A stretch of 64,000 bases of DNA from Phlebiopsis flavidoalba (taxonomy: Eukaryota > Basidiomycota > Agaricomycetes > Polyporales > Phanerochaetaceae). The notes under the pieces were generated by a model that made no database searches, was not told the DNA's origin, and saw only the letters and a list, made by a program, of their open reading frames with translations. Every line of letters starts with the position of its first letter. Positions within the stretch are counted from its first letter, which is position 1. The translations under genes were made by a program, and so were the position numbers. The stretch lies in assembly GCA_035772785.1 (NCBI GenBank), contig JAOCPU010000005.1, forward strand, positions 186,001-250,000, given 5' to 3'. Below, in pieces: positions 22,451 to 34,041 of this stretch.

Positions 22451-23489
22451 TGGATTCTAATCAATGCATGGTAACATCTAGTAAAAAACAGAGATTGGCG
22501 GAATCCAAGTTACCGTCGGTGGACAGCATCTCCTGGTGCATCCTGCCGCGTGTAACTATCATCGCCATGCGCAAATGCGGAGTTTCTTCTGGCGTCTGCA
22601 GTTTTGCTGAACACGGCGCTGTAGGCTGTTGAACCGCAGTGGGACGAGTTGTAGAGCAGCAATCGCATCAATCCTCTTGCGTGTGCAGTGCAGGTGGAGC
22701 TGTTGGGTATGCCACTCAGGTTTAAACTACAGTACTCACCAGCCTCTCTAACGGCTTGGCATGTTTCTTAGAAATGTTCATGGGCTCACGAGGGTGGCGT
22801 ATGTGCACTTGAGACCACAATGGCCATCTTGGTCCGTTTCCGAGTACGTGCCGATCCTGTTGCTGCTGTACTTGTTGTGAGGGGAGAACGTCGAATGTCG
22901 GGTGGCTTGGACGCGACCTGCTCGCAGGACCGCCTGCAGCAGAGCCGTCAGCCCCGATACATCAGGTTATGTTGTCAGCGCGTTCGAGATTCGCCAAACG
23001 CGTGAGTGCGAGCGCTCGACCGCTAGACTGTAACAAGTCTCCGAAAGAGCTCTCGAGAAGTTAGGTCGTTCACACACATTAATTTCCAAGCGATATGTCA
23101 AGCTATATCCATTTAGGTGTCTATGTATAGCGATGTTATCTCCCGTATACTCCCCGAGTCATGGCGCGACATGAGTTTACTTACGGATACCCGAGTATAT
23201 CTGCGCGAATGTGACTTCTCACTGGCTTCACCCCGACCGCACTTCCCACAAACACCAACAGACAACTGCTCATGTGCCCCTCGCGGGCACGCAGTATAAT
23301 CGTTCAGAAAGGAAAAAAAAAAAAAAAAAAAAAAGACATTCATGCAGACCTTACGTAAGCGCGCCGTCGCCCCGCGTACCAATAGCCGAGCGCCCGAAAC
23401 GCTGACGAATTAATTCGGTGAATTGCTAGGAATTTCCTCTCTCCTCTTAACCCTCCTATACCTCCTCTCTCTACTCAACACGCTAATCA
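22451..23489. other. Border between transposon block and host genes, no gene seen
   Basis: No frame with a recognisable motif. A pure A-run of 22 (23,313-23,334) could be the tail of a retroposed copy, but nothing retro-like precedes it. Pyrimidine-rich CTCTCCTCTTAACCCTCCTA at about 23,440-23,460 lies just upstream of the MIA40 start and looks like a fungal CT-rich promoter or transcription-start block. Confidence 0.4.
23313..23334 (+). repeat. 22-nt poly(A) run
   Basis: Uninterrupted A-run. It could be a retroposed tail or slippage-prone simple sequence. Long homopolymers like this also mark places where base calling is unreliable. Confidence 0.8.
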
Positions 23490-24306
23490 TGTTTCGTTAT
23501 GCTACCAAAAGTTGCCTTCAGACGCGGACTGCACACTTCTGCACACCAATCCTCCTTCACGCTTCGCAGCAAGCTAGGTTTAGCTGTCGGAGCGTCCGCG
23601 GTCACAACGTATGTTGCCTGGAAATCTATATCTCTAAGCCGGCAATCGCGTTAGACTCAGTCGCGTCCTGTAGGTGGCTTTCATGAACTCCTGACGCGTT
23701 TCGATGCTCAAACCACTACCTAGCTTCCTCAAAACCCGTTCGGACGAAGCAGAAGACTGACGCAACGGACCCGTTTCCGTCTACGCAACAAACAGATGTC
23801 CCAGAAAACACGAACAGCGCAGGAGAACGTCTGCCGGAGACCCTCAACCTCCGCGGATGAAACCTCTGACGTTATGGGTGCCCTGGCAGCAGAAGCCGAG
23901 GCTGAGTCCCCGAGGAGGCTGGGAGCGGAGGCGCATTCGACCCGGTCACGGGCAAAATTAACTGGGATTGCCCCTGCCTTGGCGGTATGGGGCATACGGA
24001 CCCTGTGGTATGCAATTCAGGGAAGCGTTCTCCTGCTGTTTGTGTTCTCGGAGCAAGAGCCAAAGGGGATCGACTGCGTGGAGAAGTTCAAAGCTATGCA
24101 AGACTGCTTCAGGGAACATCCCGACGTCTATGCGGACGGTAAGCTGTTCTTTTTTTCCATTGGCGTGTAACTTCGGAGTCATTAATCATGTACAATTGCA
24201 CAGACATCATGGACGACGACGATGAAGAACTCGCCGCCGCCCCGCTTCGGAAGGATCGGATGCACCTCTCAAACGCGATGCTCCTACGGGATCCGTTCCT
24301 TCAGTA
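23490..24306 (+). CDS. MIA40: MIA40: mitochondrial intermembrane space import and assembly oxidoreductase
   Basis: MIA40 oxidises Cys-rich proteins in the mitochondrial intermembrane space and is reoxidised by ERV1. ATG 23,490 begins a presequence ([18 protein letters not shown]) followed, in the next frame, by an anchor helix [16 protein letters not shown] near 23,575-23,625. A charged spacer leads to [19 protein letters not shown] (about 23,930-23,985) with the redox CPC motif. The twin CX9C core follows: [11 protein letters not shown] in one frame and [12 protein letters not shown] (about 24,073) in another, then [10 protein letters not shown]. An intron of about 60 nt (GTAAGC...CACAG, about 24,140-24,203) precedes the acidic tail [10 protein letters not shown] and the stop at 24,304. 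All diagnostic cysteines are present. At least three one-base frame changes (about 23,545, 23,990, 24,043) interrupt an otherwise normal protein. Since MIA40 is essential in yeast, I favour sequence error. Confidence 0.9.
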
Positions 24307-24520
24307 AACAGCCCGCGTCATTTTCTGGGAACGAGACATCTTCCTAGTGTTGGACTGGCCTTGAAGCGTCTTTATGATGAGCTACCGACCTTTCTCATTC
24401 CCAAAATCCCGGACTACACCGCTACGTCCTCTAGAGTTTTGACGTTGCATCCCCACTGTTTTTATTTACTTTACCGTACCACTGTATAATATATCAACTT
24501 CTCTCAATTCATTCCATAAC

Positions 24521-26245
24521 ATGGCAATTTCGAGGTCAAAGTGCTCGGCACTTGATATCGCTTCGGCAATTCCCGACCTCCGCTACTTTGCAAGAAATGA
24601 CCCTCACGGCGTTTGTCCACAACGTCCTCACCGCCTCCTGCCCGGTCTTCCCGCAACGATCGTTTCGCTCTCATCTGGTGCACAGCCACGAACACGAACC
24701 GCGAGGCTGTCTCTACGCAACTTGTTCTCGCAGAGTGCTTGAGTATCTCCGCAGCCACTTGTTCTTTCCTTTCATCTTTCGTCACCCTGTATAAAGGTAT
24801 GCCCCACTCTTTCCGTTCCCTCAGCTCGCTTATTCGCTTTGCAGTATCAGTACCTAGCGGTGGAGGTACGGCCCGAATGCAGTAATTCAAGTCTCAGAAC
24901 ACCCTTCAATTTGCTTCCAACAGACACCGAGGGTACGTCTGTACCATGGAACCTGCCTCCATCGCCGAGCAGCGCGCGACAGCCGTGGCAATGCTCAAGC
25001 GCGCCGCTTCTCTCTCCTCGCATGAAGGACGGGGAGCGACGACCACCCATGCATCCCGAGGCCGTCAGCGAGGGCGAGCAATTGGAGAAGCCAGACGAGG
25101 AGAGCGCGCTGGATTCGGACAACAAACCTGACACCCCCGGAGTCCCTACATGTCGACGTGGCCAGCAGGAGTAGAATCGGATTTTGGCAGAGGTTGAGGT
25201 TAAGGCACAGCCAGAGGGACCCGACGAACAGAGGCACGACGACCAGCCCGACTCGGGAGCGTTCCAGGACAAGGCTTCCGAGGTCCCGCCAACAGATGGT
25301 CCCCCAGAGCGACCGTCAACCCCCGCAAGGAAACGACGGTCTCGTTCAAGGGCTCGCTCGAGAGGTTCAAAAGATCTACGCTTGAAGACCAAGACACCTC
25401 CGCCAGTAAACAACGAATCCTCCGCGGACGAGTATGCCCCGACGAACACCCACCCTCGCCGGCTCTGGTTTCCCCCATCCCATCGCATTTCGCCGACTTC
25501 CAAGCTTCAAGATTTCTGCGCTCACCAATATCTCCAGTCCCGGGCATGTTCTACCCAGTAACATCGCCGTCCACACCAATGAGTGCCGCCCTCGTTGGAT
25601 GATATACAGAAAAATATCGGTCTCTTTCGCTCAAACAGCGTCGGCGCGGCGCGAATGATGGCCATGTCAAAAGCTCACGGGGGAACCGGTGGAGTCTTCT
25701 CGTCCTCTTCAACACCCCTAGGTCGCAACATATACCGTCTCCGGGGTGAAACGTGGGGAGCGCGGTTGCAGTGCGAGGCGCATCGTTGTTGTGAACAACA
25801 AAGCTCCGCGAGACCCCGGAGAACAAGACTGTGTACTGGGATAAACAGATCAGACAATACGCGGGACAGACGATCCAGTCGATGGGGCCTGTTACTCCCA
25901 GCACGACAGTGCGGAAAACGACGCTCTCACCGAAGCTCCTCGAGAGCGTCGTGTGCGGTGCTGGACTGATAGCTGTGATGACAGGGAGCAGACGTCAACT
26001 TCTCCAACTACGCCGATTGTGCCGCCTTCGGCCCTGCCCCCGCAGCTTTCAAGCGGTAGCTTTGGCCCTGGCCGCGTCTTCCGACTCAAACAGAAACCCT
26101 GTGCAACAACAGCCCAGGACGTGTCGATGCCGATGGGTGGTCGAGCGATTAGTCATAGAAGACGAAGATGAGGTATGCGTGACAGGCTTGCGATTCATAA
26201 ATCGTACGTTTTTACCCCCCACACCAACCAGGGCAAATAAGAGTT
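24521..26245 (+). CDS. Conserved fungal protein of unknown function, largely disordered
   Basis: A start at 24,521 (MAISRSKCSALDIASAIPDL) is followed by a short ordered part. A probable intron (GTATGCC...TTTGCAG, 24,797-24,843) comes next, then a long disordered region. That region is acidic near 25,030-25,130 (EGEQLEKPDEESALDSDNK) and basic near 25,320-25,375 (RKRRSRSRARSRGSKDLR). A conserved-looking block PSLDDIQKNIGLFRSNSVGA and MMAMSKAHGGT lies at 25,587-25,690. The C terminus ends VVERLVIEDEDE (about 26,140-26,172), with an intron donor GTATGC after it. The Arg/Ser stretches suggest nuclear localisation or RNA contact, but I recognise no domain. Several frame changes break it. Some of the opposite strand is also open here; the charged low-complexity pattern and intron signals favour +. 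Confidence 0.5.
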
Positions 26246-26249
26246 GGTA

Positions 26250-27125
26250 ACCGGAACTACCTCAATACAGCTCGGATGCGCCCTCGAAACTCGTACTTGT
26301 CATAAATGAGTCGAGCTTCGGCAGTCCCTGTCCTGGTCCCATTTTTTCCTCTCTACGACGGGGGCCAGCCGGCTACCAAACAAGATGAGTTTCCCTGCCA
26401 CGCCCCGTGGGAAAGAAACGCCCCTTCGTCGGGAGAAGCTAGAAAAGAAAAAAGTACTTGGATGAACGACGAAGAGTCTGACGCTTACCGGGTAACTTCG
26501 TATTAATGCGGGGTCGAGGAAAAAGCGTTCCCCAGGGACAGCGAAATTACAGCTGGGTGGCTGAACCCAGGTTTTTTTGCCATACTGTGTAGTTTTGTCG
26601 TTTTATCGCCTAAACTAACTACCACACTACAGTGGCCTTATATGCCCCGAATGCCATCAACGATGACGAGGAATGATAAATAAATTTGAGGGTTTGACTG
26701 ATGAAGAGGGAGAAATCTGGGGTGTGCATCCAGTCAAAAACGACGATGCAACGGGTGAAAGGGGACAGCCATAAAAAACGACGTCAAGATGTGAAGAGCA
26801 GTGTGACACGAGGGTGCTGCAATGGAGCCTCGCCACACTTGGACGACAGCGGTGAAGAGATGACCTTCCACGATGACCAGGTGTCCCTCTCAAAGTGTGC
26901 TATTATCGCTGTGCGATCAGCCAAGTGCTTCTCTGGTTGCATCTAAAGATTTGCTCATTAAGAAATCGATGACATCACACCTTAGACTTTCCTCCCACCA
27001 TCCGTCGATCACGCATCACCCGATAACTGGAGATTTCCTCCATATTTGCTTGTCACTACGGTAGACCGTTAATACCGCGTCTACTCACCCGCACAACCTC
27101 CTTTCTCCCGGCATCTACCCACTGG
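26250..27125. other. Intergenic; no gene seen
   Basis: Short frames at 26,306-26,506 (ending ESDAYRVTSY) and 26,701-26,946 have no recognisable motif. The first may be a last exon of the upstream disordered protein. Pyrimidine-rich CCTCCTTTCTCCCGGCATCT near 27,097-27,116 could be the promoter block of the Arf-GEF gene. Confidence 0.35.
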
Positions 27126-30100
27126 GTGAGGTTGTCCGTCCACCACTTCCAGCGTGCAGCAAACAAGACACACCGTCGAACTTATAGCCAACACGCTGGT
27201 CCAAGAGTTCGAATCTTAGACGGAAAACCGCCCGGATACCACCCCAAACAGCTACGGAAACGAAGGGGCAGGTCCCCCTGGGAACTTGTAAAAGGAGCCC
27301 TATCCGTTCAGGAAGTTAAACCCGCACGAAAGTGGCACCGGTTCGGGTTGCTGCGCACCAACGAGCCATTGGCAGGGCGGTACAGACACAGACTCCTAGT
27401 GTGTAGCCGCGACAAGTGGTGCGAGTTCATACGAACAGTGGCGGTCCAAGGGGCGGGCATCGCGTGTCCAGGTAGGTCGCAACCCCAAGATCCCTCTAGG
27501 GCCCTCATGCAGTCTATACGCTCTCTGGGCCTTTCCGCGTCCCATACTTTCCCTCCCTGGCTCAACCCCGCCACCTGGCGGAGTCTCACCCGTGCCCCCG
27601 GTTCCTCGGGCTGATCTCTCGAAACGTTACCAGGATGAGAAGCTTTTCCCGTTCCCCGGTATTAAGCACCTAGAGGAAAGCGCAAAGCAAGCAAAGGGAA
27701 TTGGCTCTGCTTCCTCACCACCTACATCTTCAGCCCGACCGCTATCGAGGCCCAGGCCAGTTCCAGCTCGTCGTCCAGTGGCGCCACCAAGGTCCCCGAT
27801 GGGCCTCGCGATAGGAAACTGTCGCACCAAGCGTGCCGATAACAAAGCTGTTAACCAAATTCGCCAACGGAGCTTCCCCTCTCACGTCGGCTCCGTCTAC
27901 GGGTTCTCACGCAGATTACTTTAATCTCAACACTGCGACCACTGTAACGTCTCCTGGAATTAGCAGCGGGTTCGGTTCGCTTAAGCTGCCTACCACTCGT
28001 GAGGGTGTCAGGAAATGGCTCACGACGAAGAAGATTTTTACTCCGCAGCCACCAGCTTCGTCCCGACGCCCAATACTCCCGCAGCATCACCCGCGCGACT
28101 GCCGCCCCCGAGAAAAGCGTCGTTGTCGATCTCAGGCGTATCGTGAACAACCGTGAACACGAGCTCTCTGATTGGGAAGACGTTAACAGTGACAAATCTC
28201 GAACGCCGGTCAGTCCGCTTTGGCGGCCAAACGCTTGGACGACCAATACCCAGGACGTGTTCCAATGGAAGTTTCTGAACACGCGAAAAGATGACCGCAA
28301 GGCAGAAAGCGCTCAATCACCGAGGGTTGTGTACGCGAATGGTACCAATGAAGTTCCTCCAGCCCTTCCCTCTCCTCCAGAACCGTCTCATCAGCCACTT
28401 CCTGACCCGTTTCCTCTCAGGACGAGGACCGGCCGCTCCTTCCACCTCCGAATCTCAATCCTCCGACATCTCCTACCCCAACTCCCCAGATATGGGAGCC
28501 CACGATCCGACGCGAGCAGCCGTCATCAAAGAGCGTCTTGACGAGGCGCTTGGTCGTAGTTCAAAGGGCTCAATATGGGCCGATCTCCCTAGACGACCCA
28601 CCCCGGAAGCTTATCCTATCCTCGCCTGTCCTACAAGTTGCGATGCGAATACCGTGAAGGACCGCTTCCTTTTCATATTCAGCGACATTCTCGTCATGCG
28701 AAACCCATCCTCCCCGATCCGAACGATTTCCTGGACACGTCGAAACCGTCGGTGTACGAACGGAAGTTTATTGTCAAGAGTGTCGCGTCGTTACGCGACC
28801 TCAAGTTCTGCACGGACCGTGATGACTCGCGGGCACGGACATCGCTAAACGCCACTCACATGCGGCATCAGTTGTTCGTACATTCGTCAACCAATTCGCC
28901 AAGGACCCAGACATGGCCATTACGGCACTCTTCGACAAGTCAAGGCACGCGAGTTGATCTAGTTGCACTGGGTCAGCTCCTGTTCCGCGCTATCGAGCTG
29001 GACCGCTCGCGTCTGGGAGAGTACCTCGCTCGACGCACTTCGAAAGTCGGTGCTAAAGGCATACTTGGATTGCTTTGGGTTCAGAGGGATGCGTATTGAC
29101 AAGGCTTTGCGTGCCTTCTTGCTGTCGATCTCTATCCCCCCGAAAGCTTCTCTGGAGCACCTAATGGACGCGTTCGCGAGCCGTTGGTACGAAGCTAATT
29201 CAGACCTTGTTGTATACGACAGGGACGTCGCCATATTGCCTTGTGCGCTCGATCGTGCAGCTCAACGAGGTGATGCACGACTGGTATCTCGCAGAGCGCG
29301 GGTTTCCACATCATACCCAAAGCGCAACGTCATCGTCCGCGACTTCATAGATGCCTTCCACCGCAACAGACCCACGCTGTTCTGTCGTGACGGCGAGTTC
29401 CTGGATAAGGTGTACGCAGCCATCCGCCGCGAGCGACTATTCCAGGCGCGAACGACCCATGGAAATGGTGCCATGGACGCCCGCGAATGATTTCAATAAA
29501 ACGGCCTATCCCGTCTCGTTTTGACATACCACGTTCAATCATGAGCCAATCATCCTCCGCATTCCGCAGCCCGACGAGCACCTTACTATCCAACTCTTTG
29601 GAGAGGACTTCAAATCGACCCCCCGTATTTCACCTTCGCCAAGTCTGCAGAGGCTTCCTTCCGTCTGACAGCAACTTCCCTGGGGCCCAAGAACGTCGTC
29701 ATGTGAGGATGGTCAGGGCCGCACGCGCTTCGTCTACTCAGGCCTGCCTCTCAGCAGTCCGGTGGTGGTGGAACGCGCCTTCATGCAGGTGAACACCTTC
29801 CATCGTAGCGTTTGCAGCCGACCACAACGGCGAAAAGAGGACGAAAGTATCCAGTGCTGTTTCAGTGTGGACGACTCTATCAAGCATCGCTCCCTGATCG
29901 ACACGCTGCCCGCCAGCTAAAATCGACCGCTGACTTCCCAATCCCCACATACGATTTAGCTGTCGAATATCTCGTCGCCGTCGTTCGTGAAGTTGCGGAA
30001 AGCGGTAGAGGCGGTTGCGTTCCGGGTCCTTCAGGACGTTCTTATCTTGTCGGAATAAAAAGACCCCTCTCACGATGAACAATTTCCGTCTGCGGTAACC

Positions 30101-30470
30101 ACGCGCCGCTTGCTAGACTCACAGGGAGCACATCCCCGTATGGGAATGGATATCTCAAACGCGAGCCCGTCAAGCTTACAACCGACGTAGCAAGTCACAC
30201 GGAGTCAGGTGTACCATCGACATGGGGCTGGAAAGCTCGAGCCCGACTTTACGGATAGTGATCGCGACGATGGACTTCTGCGACGGGATGCCTCGCTGTC
30301 TCAACGGCCAGGGCTGAGAGAAGCTGTGGACAACAAACGATTTGGAGATCGTCTGTCGACAAAATAGCTCTTTACCCAAAGTCTTGGCATACCTGCACGT
30401 TGAGGGGCGCTGACCGGACGATGTCATAACCTTTCCCACTGATGTTCAAGGGTCCTCTAGTTGTACGTTT
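27126..30470 (+). CDS. Divergent Sec7/PH-domain Arf guanine nucleotide exchange factor
   Basis: The family exchanges GDP for GTP on Arf GTPases in membrane traffic. Parts in order: an uncertain 5' end; a disordered N-terminal region with LFPFPGIKHLEES (27,645-27,690) and many Ser/Pro stretches to about 28,500; a PH-like segment DANTVKDRFLFIFSDILVM (28,640-28,700) with KFIVKSVASLRDLKF (28,765-28,810); a Sec7-like helical domain including AITALFDKS, LGQLLFRAIELDRSRLGEYL, MRIDKALRAFLLSISIPP and HLMDAFASRWYEANSDLVVY (28,915-29,220), VRSIVQLNEVMH (29,240-29,280) and RRERLFQAR (29,430); a second PH-like part (EPIILRIPQPDEHLTIQLFG, 29,545-29,605, and SAEASFRLTATSLGPKNVVM); and a tail with DGLLRRDASLSQRPGLREA (30,270-30,330). 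More than six frame changes occur. The loop that holds the catalytic Glu in Sec7 proteins reads PPKAS here. The 5' start is not determined. Confidence 0.7.
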
Positions 30471-30683
30471 ATCCATCCGATGACAAACATTTGACATGCT
30501 GACATTCGTTTCTATAGGCGTTCCGTGTCTCTTGTCACTGCTTTCCATGCTAATTTTTGCTTTGAATTTCATCATGTCGTCACGCCGTATCTCACAGTGT
30601 TCAATCGGTCATTTTGTTTATTTAGATAGGATATCGCTACACTCACTAATCCTTCTTTTTCACACTCATATTCAATGCACGCA

Positions 30684-31951
30684 CTACGTTATGTACAGTA
30701 TGCCAATGGCCGCAATGAAAGACGTTTGTCCCAGGTTAAATGAAATGGTCTCGGCGGCGGTCCTCGGAGGTATTAAATATGGGGACTCAAGCTCAAGGTT
30801 TATCCATGTTTTCGCAAGCTTCTCCTTGTATACTTTCCACGAGGGCCGGTCTAGGTCGAACCCTTCTAATACCCGGGCATACGTCGACCCACCGAGGCGT
30901 GCAACGGCTCGCAGTTTCGCAGGATCGACACAGCTGACCCGTCTTCGACGAGCACCGCAAAAAAAAAACCCCGCGTTGCGAACATGGACTTGCTTGATCA
31001 AGCCAAGTACGAGAGTATGTGTGATGTCTTCGGTATTTGGTGCCTTGATATCGATGGACTGGTACAGCTGTCGGAGGATATGAGCATGATCAGACGGGCT
31101 GTCTCGACGAGTCTCGCTTTACCTCGCACTCGATCCCGACCGCGCTCTCCTTCACACGAGGGGGTCTCACAATAACCTACACACAGACTAAACGATATTA
31201 ACGCAAGGGAGATGCTCGAGCTACATACACTGGGTTCTGGGGTAAGGGCCGCTCACAATCCACTCGTCGACATGCGGTGGAGCATTGACAGATGTCGCGT
31301 TCGCGGCCTCGACGAGCGGTTCGCTGATAATACTCACTGTGAATTCCTTGGTGTCCAGTATGTTCTCGCGACTGTCTTTTGGTTTGCCTTTGGTCAAGGA
31401 AAAACGAGACGGAAAGCATGGGAGGATTGTGTGCTACCTACAAAGTCCTAGATTAGTGCTGTGACATCTACCTGGGTGTCGTCCTCACCAAGGAAAAATA
31501 GCTGAACCGCACAATAGTCCTATCAGCTACTATTTAGTGCATGATTAACGAGTGTTCGTATACCTCATCGGCGCCAAATTTGGGGTACCATCGGACGAAA
31601 TAGTAGAGACCCATGCGATGGGACGCGGGATCACTGAAGAACACAGAACCTTATACATGTCCCTTGGGTAAAAACAGCTTGCGTTTAATGCGCTCATGAG
31701 CGAGAAGGACCAGCTCACTTTGTTGGAGTTGCTTCTGGGTCCCATGTCTTCCACCCTTTTTCTTCGTCCTTTTTCCATTCTTTGGCGCCTGGACTCGTAC
31801 TTGGCACTCCCTGCCCAATGTCCCAGCCTGGATTCGGCGGCTCCGTAAACTGGAAACTACGGGACGAGTCAAATTTCGGCAACGAGGACAGACTGTTTCC
31901 ACCCAGGTTTGCGGTCTTTGTCCTCAATGCACATAAAATGTTGCGATACAT
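30684..31951 (-). CDS. Flavin-reductase-like (FMN-binding split-barrel) domain protein
   Basis: Such proteins bind FMN and are related to the DIM6/NTAB flavoprotein oxidoreductases; the substrate is unknown. Reading leftward from about 31,951: PKFDSSRSFQFTEPPNPGWD and the linker GWKTWDPEATPTK (31,870-31,715); the FMN-domain hallmark VIPRPIAWVSTISSDGTPNL (about 31,640-31,580); KDSRENILDTKEFTVSIISE and NATSVNAPPHVDEWIVSG (31,400-31,245); SIDIKAPNTEDITHTLVLG (about 31,050-31,000); and the C-terminal VDPAKLRAVARLGGSTYARV followed by DLDRPSW (30,930-30,840). The last frame stays open to 30,684, but the family usually ends soon after DRPSW, so the true stop may be earlier or lost. The start is chosen at the first ATG before the conserved N terminus. 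Frame changes break each segment. It is convergent with the Arf-GEF and tandem with the next gene. Confidence 0.75.
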
Positions 31952-32229
31952 GCTGGCTAGACTCAAGTGCTCGTCCTGGCTCAGTTTTGGCTGTCCCTGC
32001 AAAGCGTGAGAGTTCGGGCTTGGTGAGAACGATTGGATTACATAACACGACATCAAACGCCACAACGGAGCGTCTAATGAGTAAAAGTGATTACGTAACG
32101 AAATGAGAGCTGGACTTTCGGAATTAACAAAGCACTGGTTGAATCGCGCATCTCATTTGTAAGTCGGTTCCACAGAGTAGTTTTAGTTTCAATTTGTGCT
32201 GCAACTCTATGTGAAGAAACTAGACAACA

Positions 32230-33654
32230 AAAATCGCTAGACGATAGTTGGTGCAAACATGACAGCTCCGCTACAGGTGTACCCTGCACTTCCACGCGAA
32301 TGCCAGTGCCTACAGGAACACAGCCATCCCCAAAGAGCCTTTTCTAGGGCAATCTTAACACCAAACCCTGAGCAGTGCATGGGAAGAATATACGTGGGCG
32401 ATGGTCGCAGCTTGTTGGCGAAGAAGTTGACAGTGGGCTCGATGCGGTCCGCCAATTCGGTACCGCCGAGATGTAGACCGCCAATGATCTGCGATATCGT
32501 TAATGAATGACTGAGGAAACGAAGGTGGCATTACTACCATATGAATCGGTCTCTTGAATCTGTTAACAGCATCAGTGGCAACATTAACAATACCTGCATG
32601 TGAGCATCTGTATGGCGAATGTAAGCCTGCGCCTGCAAGAGCTACGCGTGCAATGTGACTAACGAAGAGAATATAACCAAGCCCTTTTCCAATCACGTCA
32701 ATTGCAGCATATCTCTCATCCATGATGTGCTACAAAAGTGAGCACTCAATATTGGCTGACAATTGGCGACTCACTTCTTCAGTAGTCCAGCCATACTCAC
32801 TCGAACCCTCCTGCTGCAGCCACCTCACGCCACCAATCAAACCTTTCTCAAACTCCACAATTCTTAGAATCTCCCCGCTAACATAGACCGTGCCACCAGC
32901 AACAGCGTGTCCCTCCCTGCTCTTCTCTACGACAGCCCCGAGCTGCTCAATCTCCTCGAACGTGGGATCAGGCGGCAAGCGACACAACACCTTGCCCAGA
33001 GGCGCAATCCCCCGGGCGATGGGGCGGTCTGGATGCAGATCTACGACGCCACGGCCCATCCGCCGCGGTCGCTGCTTGCTGGCGCAGACGGAGGAACGCG
33101 AGGATGCCACCGCTGTGGTCCGCGTGCCAATGCGAGAGCACGACGCGGGAGACGCGCGCGACGGGAACCTTCATCGACGCGATGTTACGTGCGATGCTAC
33201 GCGATTCGGGTCCGGCGTCGAAGAGCGTGTAATGCGTCTCGGTCTCACCGACAGCTTGAGTTTCCTGTGGGAATTGCATCAATGAGGTAAGTATGAGCGT
33301 GCTGTTGTAGGTACAGATAGTACTCACGATGAGCGCAGAAAACCCATGGGCACCTGCGTCGACAGGAGTTAGTATTGCGTATCGATGCGAGGGATGATAA
33401 AAACCGCTTACCGCAGCAATAATTCTCAAGATCGAGAATGGGAGCACCTGTGACGGGGTCCATTGGGGGATCTCCCTCCGTGATATGATATTTCAGCTCA
33501 TGTTGTGAACCCAGGCGGGAGCTTCGTGAACCTAGATATTCAAATGTTACTATGAATAAAGCACATACTTGTACACGGCCTGTCATAGTTACCATTCAAT
33601 CGAGTTGTCCACGAGGAAGGTTATAACCAGCTTCTCGACACGCTTGATGCTCAT
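32230..33654 (-). CDS. Metallo-beta-lactamase-fold hydrolase
   Basis: MBL-fold enzymes use one or two zinc ions to hydrolyse varied substrates; fungal relatives resemble methanopterin-pathway MBL proteins, but the substrate is unknown. ATG at 33,654 gives MSIKRVEKLVITFLVDNSIE, then an intron, HELKYHITEGDPPMDPVTGA, and DLENYCCG (33,410-33,440). A second intron (GTGAGT...CCCACAG, about 33,267-33,325) follows HGFSALI. The metal motif is HWHADHSGG at 33,106-33,132, preceded by THYTLFDAGPESRS. Later come VVDLHPDRPIARGIAPLGKV, LPPDPTFEEIEQLGAVVEKS and VYVSGEI (33,045-32,870), MDERYAAIDV (32,723), the second metal site CSHAGIVNV (32,600), RPIHMVV, and the third site LPMHCSGFGVKIALEKAL (about 32,385-32,330). 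A one-base insertion near 32,333 shifts the C-terminal end (EVQGTPVAELSC), and the stop is not fixed. Domain order and length fit a complete enzyme. Confidence 0.85.
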
Positions 33655-34041
33655 GGTGAGTGTATTTCGAGAGCGAGAGCAATTGCGCGTCGACAGGCCT
33701 CGTATGATGTTGGTAAGCAGGTCACGAGTTCAAAGGCGCGGCTTGGAGTGGGCTGCGCTTTCGCTCAGGGAAGCCGCGAGCTCGCGACCGAGCTGACGAG
33801 CATTTGAATGTACGCGCTCAGTGCCGAGCGCAATGGTACTTGATGAGCACGATGCATTACAACAAGTACAGGAGATATTACAGAAGAGCACGATACCCAT
33901 AGTGGAGCAGGAAAAGGAGATAGTCCATTGGCGAAAGAAATCCGCTGGATGTATATAATAATGTGATAAATCAAGCACTTGGTGATTAGGCAGCTTGTCT
34001 GTGGTGAAATTGAGCGATGCGGTGAGGGCAAATGGCAGAAG

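Noticed and set aside
24847..25503. 218-codon minus frame (Ser/Gly/Arg-rich)
   Set aside because: It lies opposite the low-complexity acidic and RS-rich + strand gene; the + strand has intron signals and the more protein-like pattern.
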